From: Agrypnia vestita
Lineage: Eukaryota; Arthropoda; Insecta; Trichoptera; Phryganeidae
NCBI GenBank assembly: GCA_016648135.1
Contig: JADDOH010009918.1
Span: forward strand, 74,501 to 138,500
Length of the DNA stretch: 64,000 bases
Direction of reading: 5' to 3'
Shown here one piece after another: positions 35,615-45,075 of the stretch. Numbering within the stretch: position 1 is the first letter of the stretch; the number at the start of each line of letters is the position of its first letter. The translations under genes and the position numbers were made by a program. The notes beneath the pieces are model-generated. The model was not told where the DNA came from. It saw only the letters and a list, made by a program, of their open reading frames with translations, and did no database searches.

Positions 35615-36740
35615 CACCAGATGTTAGCATGGCATCCGGCCATCGGCCACGACTCGTGGCGGACGTGTTTCATGGTTTCGTGATACCACCGTGTTTCATG
35701 ATACCATTGTAGGCCATTAAGTATAATTAACTAGCCTAAAGTTAGATGTATATGATGGATTTTTGTTTACAAATTAGATTTTCATGCTGTACCGTGTTGA
35801 CAAAGGTATAAAATGACTGACCCACCGTTGACATTAATAATAATAGTTATAATAATATAATAATAGTTATAATAAAAATTAATAATATAATAATATTTGT
35901 AATAAAAATTAATAATAATAAGAAAATAAATTGCCGATAGCGCCAGTAAAAAAATATATCTCGATGCTATTCGAGAACGACTGCGAGGTCATGCAAAATA
36001 ATTTCAGCCTACATAAATTTCATTCAACATTTTTGAAATATCGCCGGGTCCATTACTAAAAACGGACCAACGTTCCCGAAAAAGTTACGAAATAGGAATG
36101 ATCCTCAAATTATATAAAGAGACACAAAAAATGTATGTCTTGCATATTATTAATAGCACACGAGTATTCTAGTACATATCAATGGAACTCATTAATAATC
36201 TAAATAGAGAATAGTAATGAAAATATCATGAAATGCTTAAAATAATTCTGAAACATAAATTAAAAACGATTTCAATTAACGTCCTAGGCGATGTGAATTT
36301 TTCCGCAAAATGACAGAGAAAAATGAATTTTTGGTGTTGGAAAAAGCATTCCAAATATCACGTCGCTTAGCACTATGCCTAGGAGAGATTCAGTGAGGAA
36401 CGATTTGAATTGAGATATTCATATGATTTTAAAGAAGTGTCGTAAAAATTTGTGACAGAGGCCGGAGTGTCTTAGATGTTCAGTACACAAATAAAAAGTG
36501 AAAGAAATTTCGTGTCATAAATATCATTGAGTTTGAAGCGAAGTGAAATAAAACAAAACACTACCTAAGTGTATATGTAAAAATGTTGGTTTTTTTACTA
36601 CCCGCATAGCTTCTAACATGCTCAAATAAGATGTCTTTCTCAAAAAATAATTATATGTATGCACTAGTATGTTTGTGAAATAATATGAATTTTCGTGTGT
36701 GTATGTGTGTATTATAAATGCTTGCACGCAAACAAATATA
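35615..36740. other. Non-coding stretch with AT simple repeat
   Basis: An (ATAATAATAGTTATA)n-like low-complexity tract covers about 35830-35930. Nothing else is recognised. Confidence 0.5.
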
Positions 36741-37187
36741 CAGGGTTATTTAGAAAACATTAATAACCTCGCAGGACTATATTCCTGCATTGATTATGAG
36801 TCGAAAATGTTCAAGCTATCATGAACTAATATCAATAGTTACGGAGATATGTGACATAGTAACTTATATAGTAACTTACACAGCAATTTATATCGATCGA
36901 AAAATTTCCAATTGGATTGTTTATCAATCGGAATTCGAAGGTTTTTATTTTTTTATTTGACCTGTATTAAAGGGAATGAATTTTGCATATTCGATATAAA
37001 TTACTGTAATGATAGTTCAACTTTTTGCAAAAATTAAGTCATAAATATTGAAAAAAAATGTAAAATTCGATGTCGCATATCTCCATAACTATTGATATTA
37101 GATAATGATAGCTTGAACGTTTTCGACTCATAATCATGGCAGAAATATGGTCCTGCGAGGTTATTAATGTTTCACAAACAACCCTGT
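36741..37187. mobile_element. Mariner-like MITE with ~110-bp inverted ends
   Basis: The element opens CAGGGTTATTT and closes AACAACCCTG, flanked by TATA on both sides (a TA target). The left arm (36741-36851) and right arm (37077-37187) pair at high identity over about 110 bp; ACATTAATAACCTCGCAGGA is shared exactly. TIRs starting CAGGGT next to TA are typical of mariner MITEs. The centre is non-coding. Confidence 0.85.
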
Positions 37188-37196
37188 ATATTTTTG

Positions 37197-37395
37197 TCAT
37201 TTCTATTATTTTTTTTAAATAGAGATGCGAACACGGAATACGTGTCTCATCAATATTCTTACTATTTTCAAACTAAGCTAAAAAGCTTGTGCTATGAAAA
37301 TAGGACTAACTTGCTGGTCTAGAGTGAGGTTCGAACCCTCGACCTTTGGATCACGAGGCGAGAATCCTAACCACAAGACCAACAAGCTACTCTTT
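37197..37395 (-). mobile_element. tRNA-derived SINE, minus strand, best-preserved copy
   Basis: The minus-strand head reads GTTGGTCTTGTGGTTAGGAT, then TCGAGGGTTCGAACCTC, near-canonical A and B boxes that resemble tRNA-Glu type sequences. The body on the plus strand (TAGAGATGCGAACACGGAAT and GTGCTATGAAAATAGGA) matches 16836-16945. The tail is the T-rich tract near 37205 on the plus strand. It sits about 10 bp from the mariner-like MITE. Confidence 0.8.
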
Positions 37396-37710
37396 ATTCC
37401 ATACAATACGAAATTTTACAGGGCACTGTAAGGTCACAGGGTCAACGACTGGCAGCACTCAAGAGAAAAAAAAAGTACTTAAAAAAATTACTTGGTATCG
37501 TGATAATTTAAGCGCTGGCCAATGTAATTATGAATTTCTCTCAAAATAAAAATTGCAGGTACACAATTTTGAAATTTTATAATATTACGGTCTTTATAAG
37601 TTTTAAATAAAAATTACTCCGTATATGAACAAAGGACCTGGAAAAAACGGAATATATGCTGTTTTAGGATAATAAGAATTTCGAAGAATATATAATGATA
37701 CCTAATATTT

Positions 37711-38365
37711 TGTGTATTTGGGAAGTATGTTTAGTAGAGACGGCAAGGCTGAGAATGATATCGAAAGGAGGGTAACTGCGGGAAACAAAGTTAATGGTGC
37801 ACTAAATGCAATTATGGCCAATAAGAATCTGTCAAAAGAAGCAAGACTAGCGGTACATAATGGCGTTCTAGTGCCAACCCTTATGTATGGAAGTGAAGCC
37901 TGGAATTGGCAAAAGAGGAATGAAAGTAGACTGAATGCGGTTGAAATGCGGTCACTAAGACGCTTGTGTGGAAAATCTTTGTTCGATAGAGTGAGGAATG
38001 AACAAATTAGAAGTGAATGCAATGCTGGCTGTAGTGTGGTAGATAGAATAAAGAAAGGAGTGCTGAGATGGTTTGGTCATGTGGAACGTATGAACGAGGA
38101 AAGGATGGTTAAGAAAATATATGAGGCGAATGTTGAAGGCAACAGGAATAGAGGGCGTCCGCGAAAGACCTGGCACGATCAGGTACTACAAGTATTTGAG
38201 GATGGCCCTGTTAAAAGCCGCAACAATCGTAGAACGTGTATGAGAAGATGTATGAATGTGGCCGAAGCAAAAGTGGTGTGCCAGGATAGAAGAGTGTGGC
38301 GTTCAATCCTCTCTGCCTACCCCTGCAGGGAAACGGCGTGATGGTTAGTTAGTTAGTTAGTTAGT
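37711..38365 (+). pseudogene. (GTTA)n-tailed LINE, 5'-truncated copy 1
   Basis: The frame is open from the 5' junction to the TGA at 38339-38341 and begins inside the VYLGSMF motif. It continues with ANKNLSKEARLAVHNGVLVP, LMYGSEAWNW, SLRRLCGKS, GVLRWFGHVERM, NRGRPRKTWHDQV and CMNVAEAKVVCQDRRVW. This is the post-RT tail of an arthropod LINE. After the stop comes a GTTA array of about five units. An 8-bp duplication TAATATTT flanks the copy (37703-37710 and 38366-38373), the signature of target-primed insertion of a truncated LINE. It is about 96% identical in protein to the minus-strand copy at 63184-64000. Confidence 0.85.
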
Positions 38366-38590
38366 TAATATTTGACTGAAATGTCTTAATTTAGAGACGC
38401 TGAAATTTGTGAAGGTTAATGAGGGCTTACCAAAAGTTACGGATTATTTAAACCACATTATAAGATATAATGTTATAATTAGTTTGTTTAAATAAGTAAT
38501 TAATTTTCAACAATATTTTTATATGTAGGTTCTGGGAACACAGTTACTGGATTTTCTCCACAGAGGAATAATTATTAATAAAGATAAATT

Positions 38591-38970
38591 ATAATAAGTA
38601 ACACAGAGATGAAGCATTTTATATGGGCAACGTGTATGGAAATCTTTATGGGGTGGCCCAGGGCTTACGACCTATATAAGCTAGCTTCAGTGATCACTTT
38701 ACACAATTTAACGTTTAGTAATTCCACCGTAAGAACATCCACATAAATTTATGTCTCTGTCATGGTCCATTCGAATATATGAAAGAAACTAATTTAGAAC
38801 TTAAATATAACTTTCATTGGATGTTTTTACGGTGGAATTAGTGAATGTTAAATTGTGTAAAGTGATCCCTAAAGCCAGCTCATACAGGTCGTAAGCCTTG
38901 AGCCACCCTATAAATACTTTCCTTTAAGATTCCCATATAAATAGCTTCGTCTATGTGAGACTTCTATAAC
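38591..38970. mobile_element. Foldback element, CTCACRGAGAC family
   Basis: The left arm (about 38591-38775) and right arm (about 38815-38970) are inverted complements with moderate divergence. TCACTTTACACAATTTAACG pairs with its complement near 38850, and GGTGGCCCAGGGCTTACGAC with its complement near 38885-38905. It shares words with 17388-17859 and 8231-8400, so the three form one family. No protein is encoded. Confidence 0.8.
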
Positions 38971-39178
38971 TTAACTTAATTAATTAATTTCCATTATTTG
39001 ATGAAATATTACTGCATTGTTTTGTGAAAAGTTAGTCAGTTTAAAATTTTTTTTTTCTGATTACTTTAACTTTACAATTAATCAATTTAATCAGTTATGA
39101 GAGAATGGTGAAGAAAATAAATCGAGCCGGATATATTCTTCACCATAAGATAAAGGGAACCCGTATTTTGTAACAGCA

Positions 39179-39540
39179 ATATGAATACTGGAAATATGTA
39201 ATATGAAAATAAATAAAGCACTCAGTGCCAGAATGTTAACTTTAAGATACAAGGTAAAAAGCAAAAGTAGTATTTTCACTCCTAGTGTGCTATTTTACAC
39301 ACATTTTCATAAATATTTTCAGCACTGCCACACGCCGGTCGTTTAGTGCCTTATGTATTTTAAAAAAATGACGCAGCACTATGCGATATGCATTCCCATA
39401 GAACTAGGAAATTAACAGATATATGACTTCAGTGCACTGGTAAGTATATTGACAAAGGAATATAATACTTATCTGTATACTTCCTGTAAAAAAAATATTT
39501 TTGGCACTTAGTGCTTTATTCATTTCCAGTATTCACATAT
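39179..39540. mobile_element. Foldback element
   Basis: ATATGAATACTGGAAAT with AATAAAGCACTCAGTGCCA (39179-39231) pairs with the complement at 39501-39540 (GGCACTTAGTGCTTTATT and CCAGTATTCACATAT). The centre is about 270 bp of unpaired AT-rich sequence. A second AGCACT/AGTGC word pair occurs inside. Classification is unknown. Confidence 0.65.
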
Positions 39541-39578
39541 ACTCGAAAATTCGCGAGTACGCATAAGACTGTGACTAT

Positions 39579-39783
39579 CGGCCGTATTCTGAAAATCGGA
39601 ATACTGCTTTTTCGGTATCTTTACAGTATATTATTGTATAAAATTGTAACGCCGTCAATTTTGACATTTAAGAAAACAATCAACTTGTCAAACTTAAAAC
39701 GTCAAAATTGACGGCATCACAATGTTATACAATAACTGTCAAGATACCGAAAAACCAATATTGCTGTTTTCGGTATACGGCCG
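39579..39783. mobile_element. 205-bp foldback MITE with CGGCCGTAT ends
   Basis: The left arm (39579-39665) and right arm (39706-39783) are imperfect inverted complements. CGGCCGTATTCTGAAAA opens the element, and the exact words TTTTTCGGTATCTT and GCCGTCAATTTTGAC are followed by their complements. The centre is about 40 bp. It begins about 38 bp after the preceding foldback element. Confidence 0.8.
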
Positions 39784-39845
39784 TAAGTATGAATGTGAAC
39801 GAGGCAAGAACGGCTTGAAAAATTCAAGGTGTAGCGCTCGATCAT

Positions 39846-40312
39846 ATAGAGGATGTATCGTGGGTTAAGTTATGGATGAGTCTTCTTTATTCTATTTTGA
39901 ATAGAAAATATTATATACACTTTGGGTGAAATATTACAGGGACTATCATTAAAGATTGCATTTTTTTTTCAATATTTTTGACTTATTTTGTGTAAAACGT
40001 TGGACTACAATAACTTATATGAAATATGAATAATTTATTCGCTTTAATACAAGTTAAATAAAATTTAAAAAGAAAATTACATTTTTTTGACTTGTATCAA
40101 ATAAAATGAATTTTAAACATTCGATTTTAATTACTTTTATGGTATTATAACGTTTAATAAAAGATACGCCAGAAATGTTGAAAAAAATGCATATTTTGAT
40201 CTCCGTAACTGTCGAATTTCACCCAAAAGGTGAAGAAAATTTTCTATTTAAAATTGGATGAAGAAGACTTCCCGAAGTTTTTACTTCTATCTGCGAGACA
40301 CCTTGTACGTGT
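39846..40312. mobile_element. Diverged foldback MITE
   Basis: GAGTCTTCTTTATTC, AAATAGAAAAT-like and TTTGGGTGAAAT words near 39877-39940 are matched by complements near 40205-40275 (ATTTCACCCAAAAGG and GAAGAAGACTT). The right end reads GAGACACCTTGTACGTG, resembling a mariner-type terminus. The outer ends pair poorly. Confidence 0.5.
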
Positions 40313-40630
40313 ATATGTATTTGTGAGTAATTTTCTTAATTTCCTTTCATATTATTTTTCACCCTTTTAAATTGGTTTGATGGTAAAAGTACGTGTTTTG
40401 ACACAGGCTTCGACACTCAATTTGATAAATCGTGAGTTTTAATTGTTATTAAATAAATGTCGGTTTCAGTGAGAAATTCATAACCGTTATTAACAAAAAC
40501 AATTTATTTTATAAAATGTTTTCATATTTATTCGTGAAATTTTCAATTCCCTTTTAAACACATTTTTTCTGTAAAGCACGTCGTGATGGAGGAAAGAATC
40601 TTGATGCGTAATTATATTTACGCCTATTTT
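40313..40630. other. Non-coding stretch
   Basis: No feature is recognised. Confidence 0.4.
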
Positions 40631-40943
40631 TACTCCCTTTCTTTTAACTCGTAGCGTCTGCGGTTTTTTGTTGCCAAAAAAAACTTTGGATCAATTTTTA
40701 ACCCTTTTACCGTGATCCAATCGAGCTGAAACTTTGCAAGCCGACTCGTGGCAATGATTAAAATGATCTAACAAATGTTCGTTTAAAAAATGTTAGTAAT
40801 TATAGTATGTTTTTGAATTTTTCGAAATTTTAATGTTGTTTTCATACAACTGAGTAATGACCCCGACGCGTGGAGTAGGCACGTAACCTGATTTAGTGAG
40901 AAAGGCAGTATAATAAAAACATGTTTTTTTGGTTTAAGTTTTT
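40631..40943. repeat. MITE copy B plus flank (tandem unit 1)
   Basis: TACTCCCTTT opens the unit at 40631 and GAGAAAGGCAGTA closes the MITE at 40910. The following TAATAAAAACATGTTTTTTTGG is repeated after copy C. The internal words ACTTTGGATC and CGTGATCCAATCGAGCTG match copy A at 5654. Confidence 0.75.
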
Positions 40944-41380
40944 TACTCCCTTTCTTTTAACTACTTGTGTGCCGAAAAAACTTTGGATCGATTTTCAACC
41001 CTTTTCCCGAGATCAAATCGAGCTTAAACTTTGCAGACAGACTCGTGACGACGATAAAAATAATCTTACAATTTTCGTTTAAAAAAATTTAATTATAGTA
41101 TGATTGGAAAACATACAAATGAGAAAGGAGCCCGACGCGTGGAGAAGGCGCGAAACCCGTTTCAACTAGTCTGATTCGAGCATGGGTCCGATTAGATGGT
41201 TTCGCCGACGCTGTGCCAATTATTATGTTTTCAATATTCTGTAAATTTTAAGGATAATAATAGATTTTCCACATGAACTTAAAGCAAGAGGAATATGTTG
41301 ACAGAATATCAAATTGATAACAATACAAATGAGAAAGGGAGTGTTATAAAAACATGTTTTTAATGGGTTAGGTTTTAATT
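40944..41380. repeat. MITE copy C plus flank (tandem unit 2)
   Basis: TACTCCCTTT opens the unit at 40944 and GAGAAAGGGAGT closes the MITE near 41342. The flank TTATAAAAACATGTTTTTAA, then GGGTTAGGTTTT, matches that of unit 1. Because MITE and flank are repeated together, this is a tandem duplication of the locus, with about 90 extra bases inside unit 2. Confidence 0.75.
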
Positions 41381-41821
41381 CCTGAACATCATACAAATTT
41401 TACTCGAAATTTCTTGATTTTCACATCTCATATTCAACCGTCTCATTCAAGATACTACGTTATCCGCGATCTCAGTTCGCAAAACGGACAAGTCACTAAT
41501 TAAATAATAATCAGCCCGCTGAAATCTTGCTAACTTTTTTGGGGAATACTTACCATCTTATCTTTGATTTAACAAAACATTGTCAAAATATATTTTCATT
41601 TTACACGTTTCTATCGATTACATTTTTGTTATTATATTATTTCGTTTTTTTTTATATTTGTTGTTATATTTTTAAATTTGTACTGACGGCTTGTATGTTT
41701 ATATTTTGTACAACAATCAGTTCGTTTGTTTTTTTTCAATTGATTTAGCAACTTTGTAAATTGACATTTTAAAAATTAATTTTATTATTTGTTTCAATCT
41801 ACTTATATATATTTATTAATT

Positions 41822-41864
41822 ACACTACATGTTTCGGAAAAACCTATCCATCATCAGGGTGTTT
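41822..41864 (-). ncRNA. Hammerhead-like motif, left member of inverted pair
   Basis: The minus strand reads ACACC, CTGATGA, a GGA...TCC stem, GAAA, CATG, TA and GTGTAA. The core boxes are intact and the outer ACAC/GTGT can pair as stem I with one bulged C. The surrounding 90 bp is the inverted complement of 43930-44035. Confidence 0.6.
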
Positions 41865-41889
41865 TATATGTCAAAATTTCAAAATGAAT

Positions 41890-43930
41890 GATTGAAATGT
41901 AAAATTTACCAATAAACCCCTGAACGCGGTTGCCGAGAACGTACTTGTTCTCTCATATGCAGAATTGCTTCTACACGATCTAACTGACCAACCAACGCTC
42001 AGGGTTATCTTACCAGGATTCTAAGCTTCAGTGGTTGTGGTCCATTCCCTTTACTTTCTTTCAGATTGGTTGGGGAATAGTATGGAGAAAGTAAAAATAA
42101 AAAAAACAGGGCCTGTATGGTTTTACATGAGGTTTATTACAATGAGATGGTATCCAGTCAATTCAGTACACAGAGAATAGTTCATAAGGCACAAATTCTA
42201 CAGTATGTTATACAATTTATAAACGTGGTTTCATACGGCACAATGAAATACAAAAGTAAAAGGTTTAAGAAAAACACAGCGCCGAATTATCAAGTATGAC
42301 CCTGGTGGCTACTAAAGTCAAAATGGATGCTCCTTTATAATTTTATATATAAATAAAAATATTTGTTTATTACCAAATGGAAGTTGAGTGGGAGCTCTCA
42401 TAAAGAGATTAAGTATAAACACGAACAAACTCTTGGACCTCTTCTAAGGTTTTTTTTGTTCTTTAAGATGTTTTTAACCTGATCACTATAACGAAATTTA
42501 ATCTCAGTCGGGTCCACTACAGAATATTAATTTACATATAGTTAAGCTTCCAGAGGTCGGCCCAGTAGAGGCTCATGGGATGTATGGGTAAATATGAACA
42601 GGGATTGGAACAGACTTTATGTTTCCTATTTTAAAAGTTACATCACTTGAGTTCGATTAATGTCACTTGGTTATCCTTTTGATAACTTTTTGTAAATAGT
42701 TTGCGAATGTTAGAGATTAGCCATAATTGGCTCCTGTAAATTATGTATAGATATAAACAAACACTCGAAACCTGTAATTTTTTCTTCGGAGTATGGAGTG
42801 GATCGACCACCTTTAGTAAGGGTGGCGGCCCTGACCAGCTGTAGGAGGCGGCGGGCGGTTGTCTTCCGTCAGCTGATCGGTCGGAATGCCCGAGCGGAGC
42901 GGCCGAAGTTGATGACGATTTTTAATGAAGAAGACGTCAATGACGGCTGAATCTTATGAAGTCCAAGAGCACGGTATTTTTATTAAAAGTTAAAAGAACA
43001 GGCGTTGTTTAATAGGGCACGAAAACGATTGTTTTTATTATACCACTTGTTGGCGGGGAATGTTCATGACGCCAATAGTAATGTATTATATTTTTAGAAA
43101 AAGGCGCTCGAGGCGCTTGCGATGAACTTTTTTTAACTTTGGTCTACTTCACCCTTAGTCGTTTATAAAACATAGAGAACGATTATTATTTTGTATTTAT
43201 TGCGAGACCGACATTGTCTCACACGACGAACTCGTTACTATATGCGTTTAAACTAGTTGAACACACTGTTTAACTTTATAACACGGCGGGAAGTATATTA
43301 TTTGCGCTTAAATCATTTGAACACACTGTTTAGCTTTGTAACACGGCGAGAGGTATGTTATTGGCTCACATTTGAAAATTAACAACAAACAATTCCGACA
43401 CCGTAACTTTTATGCAAATGGCGGCCGTAATTTGCTTAGGGCGGGCGGCGTAGCTGACGCACCTCAGAGCTCGGTTCCCGGATGATGACTGGTGAAGACT
43501 CCCCTGCCGGGCGCGGGGCTATCCTATATTAGCGCGGAAGGCTAGCGGAAGATGGTGCGGGGGGGGTCTCGCGCGCCGGTACAGCCGCTCCAAGAGTAAG
43601 GCAGCGCGGCCCGCGGTGGCACGCCTTCCGTCTCCTGCTCGGAGGCCCCGCGAGGGCGGTTGACAGGAATACTATCATAGTGTGTGTGACTCGTAAGCCT
43701 GTGTGTATAACCTTCGCGCCTTGGCTCCGGCCGCTTTGCTCGGCGTGTGCGATTTCGTTTATTTTCATGGTTACGACGGAATATGTAATATTTACTTATT
43801 TATATTTATTTTGTTACGACAGAATAGTAATACTTCCTTTCTGTCTAAAAGGAAGCATTACATGATGTCTTTTGTTTTGGTTTTCTAAATTATTTTTAAC
43901 AATTTAAAAAATTAGAAAATTGAAATAAAA
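41890..43930. other. Interior between inverted Penelope-type termini
   Basis: No coding domain is recognised. A two-copy tandem repeat of about 62 bp with TGAACACACTGTTTA(A/G)CTTT and AACACGGCG covers about 43253-43362. A GC- and CpG-rich patch covers about 43400-43750 and contains runs such as CGCGCGCCGG. The patch may be a promoter or part of a host gene; it has no proven function. Confidence 0.4.
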
Positions 43931-43965
43931 GACATAATTTATTTTGATATTTTGACATATATAAA

Positions 43966-44006
43966 ACACCCTGACGATGGAAAGGTTTTTCCAAAACGTG
44001 TAGTGT
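43966..44006 (+). ncRNA. Hammerhead-like motif, right member of inverted pair
   Basis: The plus strand reads ACACC, CTGACGA, a perfect GGAAA/TTTCC stem with a GGTT loop, AAAA in place of GAAA, CGTG, TA and GTGTAA. The first G of the GAAA box is lost, so activity is doubtful. It mirrors the motif at 41822-41864. Confidence 0.55.
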
Positions 44007-44861
44007 AATAAATAAATATATAAGAGATTAAAACAAATAATAAAAAAAAAAAACAGTTTGTATTGTAGCGCGATTTATTAAGTTATACTTAAGACATTAG
44101 TGATATTATACCATATTATAAGGCTATATTAATTTAAATCATAAAAGCTTGACTCATACATTACTACCGAGTTTTAAAATCATAATACGTCTCGCGAATC
44201 CAATCAACGATCATTCAGTTGGGAAAGAAACATTATTTAATCAATCATTTCAAGTGTAAACTGATAGCAATAATCCTAATTATTACTTTCATTAAGACCT
44301 CCATCTTCGTACAATGATTTGCAATATTATATCAATAAAAAATGCTACAATCAAAATTTTTTTGGAATATGTCATCCTCGAGATGAACGTATGTAAGATG
44401 AAGAATGTACAGAAAAATGTATAATAATTTAATTTTTTTTGATTTTTTCAAAAATGAAAACCACATTTCTCATTCATACAGTACATCTTCCATAATGCAG
44501 AATGCAATATTTCAGTCATTTATTTAAAACGTTTTCCGAACATCTAGTGATTTGATTTGATTTGGAGAGGAGAGTTAAAACGGTTTATTCCGATCCAAAA
44601 ATGTATGACGAATTAAATTATTATTTTAACACGACGTGACATTTTCGTAAAACCATTTATTTTTTGTATCCGCAAATTTTTAGAATATTTGACACAGCGT
44701 ATTTGATTATATTGAAAAAAAAATCTAAATATATTTTATTAATTATTTTTGATAAATTAAGTACGTCAATTTTGTGTGAATATTTGTTGACAAAATTGAC
44801 AGAAAATATTTTGGACACTTCATTGAACATTTTCTATAGATTCAATATCTTTTTTTTCTCA
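44007..44861. other. Non-coding stretch
   Basis: AT-rich with no gene. An exact 11-bp inverted pair (GTCAATTTTGT/ACAAAATTGAC) lies at 44765-44800. Confidence 0.45.
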
Positions 44862-44935
44862 GCCATCTCATCACTCCTGGATGTAGGCCTCTTCTAAAGT
44901 TATCCAATCTTAAGGCTTTTCTGTATAACCCACTA
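44862..44935. repeat. Degenerate copy of a common arthropod repeat tail
   Basis: The string CATCACTCCTGGATGTAGGC, CTCTTCTAAAG and CCAATCTTAAGG resembles the widespread arthropod repeat with CTGCTGGACATAGGCCTC followed by CCAATCTT. That repeat is associated with LINE tails in many insects. The assignment rests on memory of the family and needs a repeat-library search. Confidence 0.4.
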
Positions 44936-44947
44936 GGATTTTTTTTA

Positions 44948-45075
44948 TCGCAATCGGCAATTTTTTGCTATCGCAATTGACGTGCAATCTGTTGTCGGAC
45001 AATCAGCTGTCGAGCAGTTAGCTTGTCGGACAATCGACTGTCAGGAAGATGGCTGTTGGGCAGTTGCCCGGCACC
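44948..45075. repeat. Degenerate short-period repeat on GTCGGACAAT
   Basis: The words GTCGGACAATCAGCT, GTCGAGCAGTTAGCT, GTCGGACAATCGACT, GTCAGGAAGATGGCT and GTTGGGCAGTTGCCC follow one another with a period of about 14-15 bp. It is a small, decayed minisatellite. Confidence 0.6.

Noticed and set aside
38342..38365. Telomeric repeat
   Set aside because: The array is GTTA/TTAG, a four-base unit attached to LINE 3' ends; the insect telomere unit is TTAGG.
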